Assembly: GCA_004321915.1 (NCBI GenBank)
Contig: SCQE01000078.1
Span: 1-48,384, forward strand
Source of the DNA: Nitrospirota bacterium
Lineage (GTDB): Bacteria; Nitrospirota; Thermodesulfovibrionia; Thermodesulfovibrionales; Dissulfurispiraceae
DNA length: 48,384 nt
Direction of reading: 5' to 3'
The translations under genes were made by a program, and so were the position numbers. The notes below the pieces were generated by a model. It made no database searches and was not told the origin of the DNA. It was given only the letters and a program-made list of their open reading frames with translations. This document shows, one piece after another, positions 32,233 through 41,603 of this stretch (positions within the stretch are counted from its first letter, which is position 1; each line of letters opens with the position of its first letter).

Positions 32233-32841
32233 ATGAAAACGTTTATTACTTTTATGCTGGGGCTGTCAGGTATGCTTATCTCAGCAACCACGCTTATGGC
32301 TGCCGTTAATCTTGAGAAGGCGACCTTTGCCGGAGGTTGTTTCTGGTGCATGGAACACCCCTTTGACGAACTTCCCGGAGTGGTTTCAGTAACCTCCGGA
32401 TACACGGGCGGGCATAAGAAAAACCCGACCTATGAAGAGGTCTCAGCCGGGAAAACAGGACATGCCGAGTCAATCCAAGTTGTCTATGACTCTGCGCAAG
32501 TGACCTACGAAAAGCTCCTTGACGTGTTCTGGCATAATATCGATCCGACTACAAAGGATAGGCAGTTTTGTGATTCTGGGAATCAATATAGAAGCGCCAT
32601 ATTCTATCACAATGAAAAGCAGCGCCTGTTGGCGGTCCAGTCGAAGACTGCGTTGGGTACTTCCAAGCCTTTCAGCGCTCCCGTCGTCACCGAGATCACC
32701 CAAGCCGGAGAGTTCTACCCTGCTGAGGAGTATCATCAGCACTACTATAAGAAAAACCCAATTCGTTACAAATACTACCGCACTACTTGTGGTCGTGACA
32801 GTCGGCTAAAAGAACTTTGGGGCGATGCTGCCGGTCATTGA
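32233..32841 (+). CDS. msrA: Peptide methionine-S-sulfoxide reductase, exported
   Basis: 202 residues with an N-terminal signal peptide (about 1-23, MLGLSGMLISATTLMAA). FAGGCFWCMEHPFDELPGV contains the catalytic Cys of GCFWC, SGYTGGHKKNPTYEEVSAGK and TGHAESIQVVYD follow, and FYPAEEYHQHYYKKNP is the C-terminal signature. It reduces the S epimer of methionine sulfoxide and works with the MsrB encoded 11 bp upstream. An exported MsrA is less usual than a cytoplasmic one and points to oxidative damage control in the periplasm. Confidence 0.93.
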   Translation: MKTFITFMLGLSGMLISATTLMAAVNLEKATFAGGCFWCMEHPFDELPGVVSVTSGYTGGHKKNPTYEEVSAGKTGHAESIQVVYDSAQVTYEKLLDVFWHNIDPTTKDRQFCDSGNQYRSAIFYHNEKQRLLAVQSKTALGTSKPFSAPVVTEITQAGEFYPAEEYHQHYYKKNPIRYKYYRTTCGRDSRLKELWGDAAGH

Positions 32842-33023
32842 CAAGCGACAGGCTCAGGGCAAGTCTTGATATAGCTTTTATTTTTCGAGATCTGCCACGA
32901 TGACTACATCATTAATCTGACAACGAAAATCAGCTGTTTCTCCGTATGATAAAAAGCCGTATACGGAGTTGCTGAAATGGGCACAAAAACGTTGACTGAA
33001 ACAAGCTATTTTTTGCCCTCAAA
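32842..33023. other. Non-coding gap after msrA
   Basis: No gene is supported. An 8-bp inverted repeat (CTCCGTAT 32940-32947 with ATACGGAG 32961-32968, loop of 13) is present without a following T run, so it is a poor terminator candidate. Confidence 0.45.
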
Positions 33024-33240
33024 TCACCGCTCAACATCCAATTTCTGTTTCTGCAGCCTCTTGTAATAAAAGTTCTGGCCGTACAGGACGCTGACTGGAT
33101 TATGGCCTGTAACCCATATTGTCCTGTGAGGGGCAGTAGGCAGGTTTGGCCGGGGCTGTTTCAGGGCTGCCGCTCCAACAGTTTGTAGCTCCGCTTTTCT
33201 GCCATACCGAACCGCAAAGACTGCAGTTGAATTGCGTCAT
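33024..33240 (-). pseudogene. Possible degenerate small gene, Cys-rich start
   Basis: ATG 33240 follows GGAG at a normal distance and begins MTQFNCSLCGSVWQKSG, then TNCWSGSPETAPAKPAYCPS, stopping at 33100 after 46 residues. A CxxC and further Cys-Pro elements suggest metal binding, loosely like DUF1847-type proteins. In another frame the same DNA is open from 33236 to 33024 without a start codon and ends GHNPVSVLYGQNFYYKRLQK. The two frames may be pieces of one frameshifted gene, or only one is real. Family identity is uncertain. Confidence 0.3.
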
Positions 33241-33264
33241 ATAGTCTCCATTCTTCAACAAATA

Positions 33265-33966
33265 CTATTTGTTTTTTACGGAAATAAGTTCCACCTCGAA
33301 AACAAGCACGGAATTAGGGCCTATATGCTGCCCTGCCCCCTGCTCGCCGTAAGCCAGTTTTGAGGGAATGAAAAGCTGCCATTTTGCGCCCGGCTTCATC
33401 AACTGCAGGGCCTCGGTCCATCCTGCTATAACGCCGTTCACAGGGAATTCTGCAGGCTTGCCCCTGCGGTATGAGCTGTCAAACTCGGTCCCGTTAATAA
33501 GTGTGCCGCGATAATGCACCGATACCGTATCTGATGCCTTAGGTGATTCTCCTTTGCCTTCGGCCATTATCTTATACTGCAGACCGCTCGGCAGGGTTTT
33601 CACTCCGTCTTTTTTCTTGTTTGCTTCAAGGAACTGTTCACCCTCTTTGGTGTTCTTGCCGGAGGATTCCTTTCTCAGTTTTTCATGTTTTGCCCTGAGC
33701 TCGTTTTGCAGTGCGGTTTTGCTCGCGTTTATTTCAGCGTCGCTCAAAAGCGGCTTGCTGCCTGACATGGCGTCTTTAAAGCCTTTTATGAAGGCATCCT
33801 GTTCAAGTATTATGCCCTGAGCCTTAAGGCTGTTTCCTACATCCAGACCCACGCTGTAACTGTTCTTGCTCTTCTGTGTCTTAAGGATGTTTTTCTCTGC
33901 GGCAAGGGACTGCGAAGCAATAACAGCAGATACTAAAACTATCGAAATCCAAAATTTCATCTTCAT
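33265..33966 (-). CDS. FKBP-type peptidyl-prolyl isomerase, exported (FkpA/Mip-like)
   Basis: 233 residues. A signal peptide spans about 1-22 (WISIVLVSAVIASQSLAA). The N-terminal helical dimerisation domain (about 25-125: SYSVGLDVGNSLKAQGI to QFLEANKKKDGVKTLPSGLQ) precedes the FKBP catalytic domain (about 126-230), with DTVSVHYRGTLINGTEFDSS, FPVNGVIAGWTEALQLMKPG, KWQLFIPSKLAYGEQG and NSVLVFEVELISV. It catalyses cis-trans isomerisation of prolyl bonds and acts as a chaperone for periplasmic and outer-membrane proteins. GGAGG lies just before the start. It is 34 bp downstream of the HAD phosphatase gene. Confidence 0.92.
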   Translation of the reverse strand: MKMKFWISIVLVSAVIASQSLAAEKNILKTQKSKNSYSVGLDVGNSLKAQGIILEQDAFIKGFKDAMSGSKPLLSDAEINASKTALQNELRAKHEKLRKESSGKNTKEGEQFLEANKKKDGVKTLPSGLQYKIMAEGKGESPKASDTVSVHYRGTLINGTEFDSSYRRGKPAEFPVNGVIAGWTEALQLMKPGAKWQLFIPSKLAYGEQGAGQHIGPNSVLVFEVELISVKNK

Positions 33967-34000
33967 ATGACCTCCAAGGTTTTTGTATTGCCTGAAAAAA

Positions 34001-34678
34001 TCAGTTCATTGTTCTTGCGAGTTCGCCGAAGTCTCTTATTGACTGGAAGCCTTTGGCCTCGGCGGATTCTTTTTTAGAATTGCCGCGCGCTTTAAAGCAG
34101 ACATGCTTTATTCCGAACTTTTTTGCAGTATGAAGTATCTCGACAGTATCGTCGATGAACAGCGCGCTCTTCCTGTCAAAGCCCAAGAGTTTTTCCGTTT
34201 TTTCCCAGAACTCGATCATCTCTTTCGGATACCCTATTTCGAAAGAGGTAACGCACCTGTCGAAATATTTTCCTATATCGGTCTTTTTCAGTTTGATGTC
34301 GAGCACTTTATAATGGGCGTTAGTGAGCATGTAGACCTTTTTATTGCTGCTCTTCAGCGCCTTTAGAAAATCCTCGACATGCGGATGCACTTCTATAAGA
34401 TGCTTTATCTGCTCTTTCAGCGCGGGTATATCGAGGTTCAACTCCCGCGACCAGAAATCTATATCGGTCCAGTTTAGAGTGCCCTCATGTTCCTTGTAAA
34501 GCGCCAGCAGGACTTCCTTTGCCTTGCCGAATGTGACCTTATGCTTCTCGGCATACTTTTCCGGAACAAGGTGCTCCCAGAAGTAATCATCGAAATACTT
34601 ATCGAGCAGCGTGCCGTCCATATCGAGAAGCACGACGCTGATCCCTGAAAAATCTATCAATCCTCGCCCCTGTACCAT
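34001..34678 (-). CDS. HAD-superfamily hydrolase (GMP/IMP nucleotidase YrfG-like)
   Basis: 225 residues. VVLLDMDGTLLDKYFDDYFW is HAD motif I with the nucleophilic Asp and an extended KYFDDYFW segment typical of YrfG-type nucleotidases. MLTNAHYKVLDIKLKKTDIG is motif II, and SALFIDDTVEILHTAKKFGI is motif IV with the acidic pair. The helical cap lies between about 30 and 95. Predicted activity is dephosphorylation of purine mononucleotides. The start overlaps the upstream acidic-protein gene by 22 bp. Confidence 0.87.
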   Translation of the reverse strand: MVQGRGLIDFSGISVVLLDMDGTLLDKYFDDYFWEHLVPEKYAEKHKVTFGKAKEVLLALYKEHEGTLNWTDIDFWSRELNLDIPALKEQIKHLIEVHPHVEDFLKALKSSNKKVYMLTNAHYKVLDIKLKKTDIGKYFDRCVTSFEIGYPKEMIEFWEKTEKLLGFDRKSALFIDDTVEILHTAKKFGIKHVCFKARGNSKKESAEAKGFQSIRDFGELARTMN

Positions 34679-35217
34679 GCGTAATCTATGTAGTCTTTGG
34701 TCCGGACGTAAATAAACTCAAGCAGTCCTTTGAGTTCGAAGAAGATCTCGTCGTAAAGTTCGTCGTCGAGTATTTCTTTCGAGTCGATGTCATAGAAATA
34801 AGATATTTCGAATTCCCTGCCGGTCTCCTCGCCGTCGAATATCTCTTTCGAAACTAGCACCGGCTCTATGTCGGGGAACTCCTCCTCTATTTCGCGCAGT
34901 ATCTTCTTAATGTCGGGGAGGTCCTTCATTATAGGGAAGAGCACCGTAAACTCTATCTCTATCGAGGTGTCGACGTCTGTGGTCTCATCCTCTTCAAGGT
35001 TCTCCTCATGTATGGTCATCCCGGTCTGAAATGCGTCATAAGTCAAGGATGCCGTCGCAGAAACGTAGTAAGGAGGCTCCTTGTCCGGTAGGCCGAAGAA
35101 AAATTTACACTCGCGGTCGAGCGTAAACTGCTCGATCATCACCTGCATGTTAAATATTTCGAGGTGTTCTTTGGCCACATCCGCCATCTTCATCTGGACT
35201 TCTTCAAATCTCGGCAT
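34657..35217 (-). CDS. Acidic protein of unknown function
   Basis: 186 residues from ATG 35217, with GGAGG four bases upstream. It is strongly acidic (EENLEEDETTDVDTSIEIEF; DSKEILDDELYDEIFFELKG) with alternating beta and alpha character. There is no signal peptide, membrane segment or recognised catalytic motif. The run EVQMKMADVAKEHLEIFNMQ looks like an amphipathic helix. It is transcribed with and overlaps the nucleotidase-like gene. Function unknown; the gene is well supported by coding pattern and ribosome binding site. Confidence 0.75.
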   Translation of the reverse strand: MPRFEEVQMKMADVAKEHLEIFNMQVMIEQFTLDRECKFFFGLPDKEPPYYVSATASLTYDAFQTGMTIHEENLEEDETTDVDTSIEIEFTVLFPIMKDLPDIKKILREIEEEFPDIEPVLVSKEIFDGEETGREFEISYFYDIDSKEILDDELYDEIFFELKGLLEFIYVRTKDYIDYAWYRGED

Positions 35218-35262
35218 CAAACCTCCGCTTGCTTAAATTGATTTGAAATTATAACATGAATT

Positions 35263-35982
35263 ATGCCGTTGCTGTCCGAGAAGGTTGTCGTAATTTCAGG
35301 CGGGACAAGGGGTCTCGGCAGAAGCCTGTTGTCGTCTTTCCTAGAAAACGGCTGTTTTGTGGCCTTCAACTATATCGCTTCCGTGGCTGTTGCGGATTCC
35401 ATCGCAAAAGAATTCGGCAATAGGGTTTTGGCAATCAGGTGCGATGCGGCCTCATCGGCCCAAACAGAATCTATGGCACAAAGGGTCGTTCGTAAATGGG
35501 GCAAGGCCGATGTTCTGATAAATAATGCGGGGACGGCATCCGATTCTCCGCTCCTCAGACAGAGCGAAGAGGAGTGGGACAAGGTATTAGGGGCAAATCT
35601 TAAAAGCGCGTTCAATATGACTAGGGCCTTTGCGCCTTTCATGCGCTGCGGCGGCCATATAATCAATATTTCCTCTTACTCGGGAATAAAGGGCCAAAGA
35701 GGACAGGCGGCGTACAGCGCTTCCAAGGCCGCGCTTATCGGCTTTACAAAATCTCTTGCAGCCGAACTGTCCCGTGAAAAAATAAGGGTCAATGCGGTGC
35801 TTCCGGGGTACATGCTTACGGATATGGGCGCTTCATCGCCGGTTGCCGCAGAAGCGGCAAAGGCGGAGAGCCTGATGGGAAGGCTTTCCAAACCTCAAGA
35901 GGCCGCGTTATTTATACGCTTTTTGTCCGGGACAGAAAACATCACCGGGCAGGTTTTTCCCTTGGATTCGAGAATAATTTAA
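35263..35982 (+). CDS. SDR-family oxidoreductase (FabG-like)
   Basis: 239 residues, normal for classical short-chain dehydrogenases. VVVISGGTRGLGRSLLSSF is the TGxxxGxG cofactor loop, VLINNAGTASDSPL the NNAG motif, INISSYSGIKGQRGQAAYSASKAA the Ser-Tyr-Lys catalytic set, and VLPGYMLTDMG the C-terminal substrate loop. The Asn-Tyr after the second strand (CFVAFNYIASVA) leaves cofactor preference open. It could be a 3-oxoacyl-ACP reductase or another ketoreductase. It is transcribed alone, divergent from the acidic-protein gene. Confidence 0.88.
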   Translation: MPLLSEKVVVISGGTRGLGRSLLSSFLENGCFVAFNYIASVAVADSIAKEFGNRVLAIRCDAASSAQTESMAQRVVRKWGKADVLINNAGTASDSPLLRQSEEEWDKVLGANLKSAFNMTRAFAPFMRCGGHIINISSYSGIKGQRGQAAYSASKAALIGFTKSLAAELSREKIRVNAVLPGYMLTDMGASSPVAAEAAKAESLMGRLSKPQEAALFIRFLSGTENITGQVFPLDSRII

Positions 35983-36043
35983 ATTCAGCATGCTATAATT
36001 CAGTACAAACCTTTATTAAAATATTCACTCCAAGGAGCCTCGA

Positions 36044-36790
36044 ATGAAACTCAAAATCTCAATTTTAGCCTGTACCTTGTCACTTTTCATGATCGCATCC
36101 TCTGTTCACGGCGAGGACAAGCCCGCGAGTCACGGCACGGCATCGCCGCATGGTTCTATGGGGGCCGAGACTGACGGAGGATTGATTACCGGCAAGGTGC
36201 TCGAAACAATGGACAGCGGCGGATACACATATGTCAGGGTCGAAAAAGACGGCAAGAAAATATGGCTTGCGATGCCACAGACAAAAGTACAGAAGGGCAA
36301 AACCATGTCTTTCACATCAGGCGGCAAGATGATCAATTTTGAAAGCAAAACACTCAAGCGCACCTTCAGCGAAATCATTTTCTCAGGGGGCCCGGTTATC
36401 AAGGCGGGCGTCACCGGCGCATCCTCGGGCAGCAAGAACAAAGTGATAAACATAACGGACCAGATAAAGATAGAAAAGGCATCCGGGGCCAACGCCTACA
36501 CGATAGCCGAGTTGTACAAAAATAAAGTCCGTCTCGATAAAAAAGAAGTTGTAGTGCGGGGCAAAGTGGTCAAAGTATCAGGCGGCATCATGGGCAAAAA
36601 CTGGATACATATACAGGACGGAACGGGAAACCGCAAAAAAGCCACTAACGATCTCGTTGTAACATCCGACGATAAGCCGACCGTAGGAGACACAATCACG
36701 GCCACCGGAGTATTGAGCAAAGACAAGGATTTCGGCGGCGGTTACAAATACGACCTTATAATCGAAAACGCGGGACTGGTCCCGTATTAA
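36044..36790 (+). CDS. Exported NrfJ/OB-fold-like protein
   Basis: 248 residues; AAGGAG precedes the ATG and a signal peptide spans about 1-23 (ILACTLSLFMIASSVHG). A His-containing low-complexity linker (ASHGTASPHGSMG) follows. The first domain (about 48-120: GKVLETMDSGGYTYVRVEKD, KIWLAMPQTKVQKGKTMSF) matches the NrfJ-like family. The second (about 140-245: DKKEVVVRGKVVKVSGGIMG, NWIHIQDGTGN, DTITATGVLSKDKDFGGGY) is an OB-fold type domain. NrfJ relatives accompany cytochrome c nitrite reductase, but no nrf gene is here. A TATAAT box lies at 35994-35999 without a clear -35. Biochemical role unknown. Confidence 0.8.
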   Translation: MKLKISILACTLSLFMIASSVHGEDKPASHGTASPHGSMGAETDGGLITGKVLETMDSGGYTYVRVEKDGKKIWLAMPQTKVQKGKTMSFTSGGKMINFESKTLKRTFSEIIFSGGPVIKAGVTGASSGSKNKVINITDQIKIEKASGANAYTIAELYKNKVRLDKKEVVVRGKVVKVSGGIMGKNWIHIQDGTGNRKKATNDLVVTSDDKPTVGDTITATGVLSKDKDFGGGYKYDLIIENAGLVPY

Positions 36791-36830
36791 ATTTATTACC
36801 ACTCCAATAAGACGGAAATAATGACGGTTG

Positions 36831-39800
36831 TCAGTTCTGTTTGTCCAACGTCTCCCGCACCTTTTTCAATAATTCCGCCGGGGTGACGGGTTTTAAAACC
36901 AACGACAACCCATCCTCAAGCAACACTTTCTGTCGAACCACGTCAGGGGCGTAACCGCTTGCAAACAGCGCCTTCACCCCCGGCGACATAGCCTTGATCT
37001 CATCATAGGCTACTTTTCCGGTCTTTTTCGGCATAATAAGATCGAACAGCAGAAGGTGTATCCTGTCCCTGTTCTCTTCATACATGCGGACAGCTTCCTG
37101 TCCGTCGCCCGCTTCGAGCACAGTGTATCCGAACTGCTCGAGCACGGTCTTGGTCATGTTTCTGACTGCTTCATCGTCCTCGGCAAGCAGGATAGTCTCA
37201 TTCCCTCCTATGGGTCGCACCTCCGCTACCGATGATATTGTTTCGTCCACATGCGCCGTGATAAGCGGCAGATATATCTTGATAGTCGTACCCCGGCCCG
37301 GTTCGCTGTACACGTTTATGAACCCTTCATGCTGTTTTATGATGCCGTACACCACCGCAAGCCCTAGGCCGGTGCCCTTACCCGCTTCTTTCGTAGTAAA
37401 AAAAGGCTCGAAAATATGCTCCTTGGTGGTCGTATCCATACCCTTGCCGGTATCGGAAATGGTTGTCAATGCATAGTGGTCGGGCTTGCCGTAGCCATGG
37501 ACACAAATGAATTCTTCATCAATACGCACCCGTTCGGTAGTTATTGTAAATATGCCTCCTGCCGACATGGCGTCTCGCGCGTTCGTGGCAAAGTTCATCA
37601 GGACCTGCTCGATCTGGTGCGCATCACCGAGAATATGCATTGCTTCATTACTGAGCCGCGTTCTGCATTCGACATCCTCCCCTATAACCCGTTTCAGGAA
37701 TTTCTGGACCTTCCTGATGATATCGTTCAAGTCCACTGACTTTCGTTCGCTGATCTGCTTTCTGCTGAACAACAGGAGGTCGTTCGTCAGATGCGCGGCA
37801 TGGTCCCCTGCATCGAGTATGTATTGGATTTCAAGACGCCGGGGATCATCATTCGCCATTTTCATGAGCGCAAGATACCCATAGCCTTTGATCGCGGTAA
37901 GGATGTTGTTGAAGTCATGGGCGATGCCGCCTGCGAGTGTGCCTATGGCCTCCATCTTCTGGGCCTGCCGCAGTTGTTCTTCGAGCTTTTTGCGTTCCGT
38001 GATGTCTTCCTTGACCGCAATATAGTTCGTGATGATATTGTTCTCATTTCTGAGCGGGGCGATCGTCGCCTTTTCCCAGAACAGTTCACCGTTCTTTTTC
38101 CTGTTGTGGAACTCTCCAGCCCATATCCCGCCCGAACTGATGGTCTTCCAGAGCCGCGTATATTGCTCCGGAGACGTTTCCCCCGATTTCAGAATACGGG
38201 GGTTTTTACCCATGGCCTCGTCATCCGTATAGCCTGTTACTTGGGTAAACTTTGCGTTGACGAACTCGATAGTGCCCGCAGCGTCAGTAATGACAATGGA
38301 TACCGGGCTCTGTTCGACCGCCTGCGAGAGTTTTCGGATGGACGCATCAGCCCGCTTGCTTTCGGTGATGTCGCGACCGATGGCAAGTACGCCGGTCACT
38401 TCGCCATGTTCATCGCGCTCTACGATCATGCGTATTTGATGAACAATCGGTTGTTTGCCCTGAACGGGCACTACAAATTCGATTTCTCGGTCCTTGCCGT
38501 CGGCGAGAACAGCGTCCACGGCTTGCGCGTAGGCTTCGTAACTCCCGTCGGTATGCCGTTCGCGGACGCTCATGCCGATCATGTCCGCGGCGGCAACGCC
38601 CAAGGTTTTTTCGAGCACCGGGTTGACGTAAACGGTCCTTCCTTCCCTATTGTAACGGCCCATGTTGTCCGGCAAACTCTCCGCCAGAGTACGGAATTCA
38701 TGCTCGCGCATCCTCAGTATGCGGTCGCTTCGTTCGCGGGCCAGTTCTGCGGCAGCACGCGTCGCCACCAGTTGCAGCAGTTGTGTGGCCGGTGCAGCGT
38801 CAGGAAGCGGCTTTCTGCGCATGAGGGCGATCAACCCTATCGGCCGTCCCGAGGAATCCCACAGCGGGATGCCGATATAACTTTCCACGCCCATTTCGGC
38901 CAACATGGCGTCTTCGGGGAACAGTGACTGAACGCCCTCAGGATAAACGCAGAGTCGCCGCCCCATGACGTTTTCGCACGGCGTGCCCTTGAGGGCGTAA
39001 CGCATGTTCGGAACTATTGCGCCTTTGGCATACAATGCGACCGTTTCCGCAACTTCAGGGTTTTCATCCAGCCTGTCTATGACGACGTAATCCATACCGA
39101 GTTTTTCGCCGAGATACTGCGCAAGGGCATCGAAAAAGTTTTCCGCGTCAGCCATACATCCGCGTTGAGCGACGAAAAACAAGGCATCTTCCATGCGCTT
39201 GCGCTCGGAAATGTCGCGCGCCAAAGCGAGGATGACCCTTCGGTCCTTGATTTGTATAAGCCCAAGCCTGACCTCGACCGGAAACAAGGTCCCGTCTTTT
39301 CTCTTATGCATCCCCTCCAAAGTGACCGGATGATCGGGCCCCAGTTCGCTCCAGAAATTCTTCACATGGTTATGACTTATAAATTCCGCATCCACTTCCG
39401 ATACGTTCCTCCCAAGGAGTTCATCTCTGGTAAAACCCAGACTGTCACAGGCCCTCTTATTGACATCAAGCAATCGTCCCTCCATGTCGTGCAGAAATAT
39501 GGCGTCGGCAGCTTGATCGACCAAGGTCCGGAAACGCATTTCACTTTCCCGCAGGTCCTGCAGGAACAGCAGACTGCTCAAGCCGTCGGCGGCCCTCCGC
39601 GCTATCTCTTTGAGGAGCTGCACATCCTGTCCGCTCCAGACACGGGCATACGAGCACTGGTGCATGCCGAGGACCCAAGGTTTTCCACTTTTCGGATAGA
39701 CCGCGGTCTGTATCTGGGACTGAACGGAGAACTGTTTGGCGACCTGAGGCAGCGCCCGGCCTGACTGAGGATCGTCGGCAACAGGGCCGCTGGAATTCAT

Positions 39801-41561
39801 GACATCGAGGAAAGTCTTGACGACTTCGGGAGTTGTCGGAAGATCAATGCCGACGGCGAGTGCGCCGGGATACTCCGTCCGGGTACGCTCCATGCGGACC
39901 CTCCATGTCGCGGCATCCGGATCGCAGGGGTAGATCAGCCACGCCCTGTCACACGCAAAGATCGAGAGCATCAAATCGAGAACATCGCCAAGCATCTGTT
40001 CGATGTCATTCGCCCCTTGGATAGCGCGGTTCACCCGATCCATGTTTTCGAAGAACCTGAGATGGGCCAAGCGGGTCTCCTCCAAACGTTTGCGTTCGGT
40101 GATGTCTGTAAGAACGCAATGGGTCTGGTTGAACCCGCCATGTTTATCCCGGACGATACGGCCTTCAACCGCGACGGCGATTATTCCGCCGTCCTTCTTG
40201 AGCATATCGAACTCGACACAGTGAATTTCTCCCGCATCCTTGAAACAGGAGAATCGCTCCAGAAAGAGATCAGCCATTGCAGGCGTCAGAAAAGAGCCGA
40301 TCCATCGTCCGATAACCTCTTCGCGAGCGTATCCGAAAACATCGAGCCACGCATTGTTGATTTCGATGATACGTCCCTCCTCGTCCAGAGACTGGTAGGG
40401 GACCGGCATCCTTTCATAAAGCAGACGGAAATGAGACTCGCTCTCCTGCAGCTCCAGTTCGGCCCGTTTGCGCTCGGTGATATCAAGTATTGCACCGATC
40501 AGACCGCTGACAGACCCCTGATTGTCGGTGAAAACCGCCTTGTTGAATATGACATCGCGCAGTAGGCCTTGCGCGTTTTTTACCCGGGCTTCGTAATGCT
40601 GCCCCCCCCTGCTCTCAAAGAGCTCCGAATCCTTGGCGTGATAGATTTCCGCAAACTCCGGAGGACTTACATCGAATACGGTCTTGCCGATCAGCCGTTC
40701 CTTTGTTTCGCCGAAGAAGGTCTCAAATGCGCGGTTGAATCCAAGGTATCGTCCACTCCTGTCCTTATAAAACACCGGAATAGGTACCGCATCGAGCAGG
40801 GTGATCAGAAAAGCCTCTTTCCCGCATAAATCTTCCTCCGCTTTTCCTCGCTGCAGCAGCGCCCGCTCAAGCCTGTTCCGTGAATACCACAGCCCTGCAA
40901 GCCCGATTACCCAAATTCCGCCGAGTTTCCAGAGAGTGGAATGCAAATGACCGCTGACCGCGTCTTGATAAGACTTCCACGACACTGCTACGCTGAGTCC
41001 GCCCCTGATGTCTCCGACCTTATAGCCCTGAGAGGCATGACATTCCAAACACCCGGCTTCTATTTTCAGAGGCCGCATCAGGCGCATGTGGGTAACATTC
41101 CCTATATTGTCTAGGGATGATACCTCTTGCACGCCCGACTCGAATGTACGCAGCGCCTTGGCCTCCCACTCATCAGGCGCATTCTCGGGCCGAATGGGGT
41201 TCAGGCTGGTGATGTGTCCATAGCCTCCATACAGCTCTTTTGCCAGTTTGTGGACTTGGCGCGTCATATAAGCCGGGTTCATCAAAGTAAGCTTTCTGCC
41301 GGAGTGGGTCTTGATGTCCCGTTCCGGGACGAAAAACAGATACGGGTTCGGAGGTGTTGTCTCCGTGATCGGCACATAGACCCCGCCGTGACGGGCCGCC
41401 CACAGACGATACGCAACGTCCCTGTTATAGGCGGAAAGGCATTCGGTGCGCGCCAGCGCCATGGCTGAGGCGTGCTCTTCCCTGTGCTCCCATAGGCACA
41501 GACCCGCAAGAAGCAGTGTCCAACCGAGTGCCATGACAAAGAAGAGTACTGACACTTTCAT
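36831..41561 (-). CDS. Hybrid sensor kinase with heme-type Tll0287-like (DUF3365) input, five PAS, two GAF and a receiver
   Basis: 1576 residues. Membrane segments at about 4-24 and 213-228 enclose a periplasmic DUF3365/Tll0287-like domain with CLECH (171-175), a c-type heme attachment motif. The order after that is PAS (about 245-370), PAS (371-492), GAF (495-660), PAS (675-797), GAF (798-955), PAS (956-1077), PAS (1078-1200). HisKA follows with [20 protein letters not shown], then an HATPase with [20 protein letters not shown] and a C-terminal receiver with [12 protein letters not shown] and [13 protein letters not shown]. It probably senses redox state or a gas through heme, with several cytoplasmic cues. 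It follows the CZB chemoreceptor gene by 42 bp. Confidence 0.92.
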   Translation of the reverse strand: MKVSVLFFVMALGWTLLLAGLCLWEHREEHASAMALARTECLSAYNRDVAYRLWAARHGGVYVPITETTPPNPYLFFVPERDIKTHSGRKLTLMNPAYMTRQVHKLAKELYGGYGHITSLNPIRPENAPDEWEAKALRTFESGVQEVSSLDNIGNVTHMRLMRPLKIEAGCLECHASQGYKVGDIRGGLSVAVSWKSYQDAVSGHLHSTLWKLGGIWVIGLAGLWYSRNRLERALLQRGKAEEDLCGKEAFLITLLDAVPIPVFYKDRSGRYLGFNRAFETFFGETKERLIGKTVFDVSPPEFAEIYHAKDSELFESRGGQHYEARVKNAQGLLRDVIFNKAVFTDNQGSVSGLIGAILDITERKRAELELQESESHFRLLYERMPVPYQSLDEEGRIIEINNAWLDVFGYAREEVIGRWIGSFLTPAMADLFLERFSCFKDAGEIHCVEFDMLKKDGGIIAVAVEGRIVRDKHGGFNQTHCVLTDITERKRLEETRLAHLRFFENMDRVNRAIQGANDIEQMLGDVLDLMLSIFACDRAWLIYPCDPDAATWRVRMERTRTEYPGALAVGIDLPTTPEVVKTFLDVMNSSGPVADDPQSGRALPQVAKQFSVQSQIQTAVYPKSGKPWVLGMHQCSYARVWSGQDVQLLKEIARRAADGLSSLLFLQDLRESEMRFRTLVDQAADAIFLHDMEGRLLDVNKRACDSLGFTRDELLGRNVSEVDAEFISHNHVKNFWSELGPDHPVTLEGMHKRKDGTLFPVEVRLGLIQIKDRRVILALARDISERKRMEDALFFVAQRGCMADAENFFDALAQYLGEKLGMDYVVIDRLDENPEVAETVALYAKGAIVPNMRYALKGTPCENVMGRRLCVYPEGVQSLFPEDAMLAEMGVESYIGIPLWDSSGRPIGLIALMRRKPLPDAAPATQLLQLVATRAAAELARERSDRILRMREHEFRTLAESLPDNMGRYNREGRTVYVNPVLEKTLGVAAADMIGMSVRERHTDGSYEAYAQAVDAVLADGKDREIEFVVPVQGKQPIVHQIRMIVERDEHGEVTGVLAIGRDITESKRADASIRKLSQAVEQSPVSIVITDAAGTIEFVNAKFTQVTGYTDDEAMGKNPRILKSGETSPEQYTRLWKTISSGGIWAGEFHNRKKNGELFWEKATIAPLRNENNIITNYIAVKEDITERKKLEEQLRQAQKMEAIGTLAGGIAHDFNNILTAIKGYGYLALMKMANDDPRRLEIQYILDAGDHAAHLTNDLLLFSRKQISERKSVDLNDIIRKVQKFLKRVIGEDVECRTRLSNEAMHILGDAHQIEQVLMNFATNARDAMSAGGIFTITTERVRIDEEFICVHGYGKPDHYALTTISDTGKGMDTTTKEHIFEPFFTTKEAGKGTGLGLAVVYGIIKQHEGFINVYSEPGRGTTIKIYLPLITAHVDETISSVAEVRPIGGNETILLAEDDEAVRNMTKTVLEQFGYTVLEAGDGQEAVRMYEENRDRIHLLLFDLIMPKKTGKVAYDEIKAMSPGVKALFASGYAPDVVRQKVLLEDGLSLVLKPVTPAELLKKVRETLDKQN

Positions 41562-41603
41562 GCTTTTAAAGATGCCCTTTAAACAAGTGTTTCATCGCCG
41601 GAC

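Noticed and set aside
33250-33277. ACAAATACTATTTGT followed by T run as a terminator
   Set aside because: It overlaps the FKBP stop codon, and the T run lies on the wrong strand for that gene; the stem is only six base pairs.
36044-36790. Assignment as part of a nitrite reductase (nrf) system
   Set aside because: Only the NrfJ-like domain is present; no nrfA or cytochrome c assembly gene is in the window.
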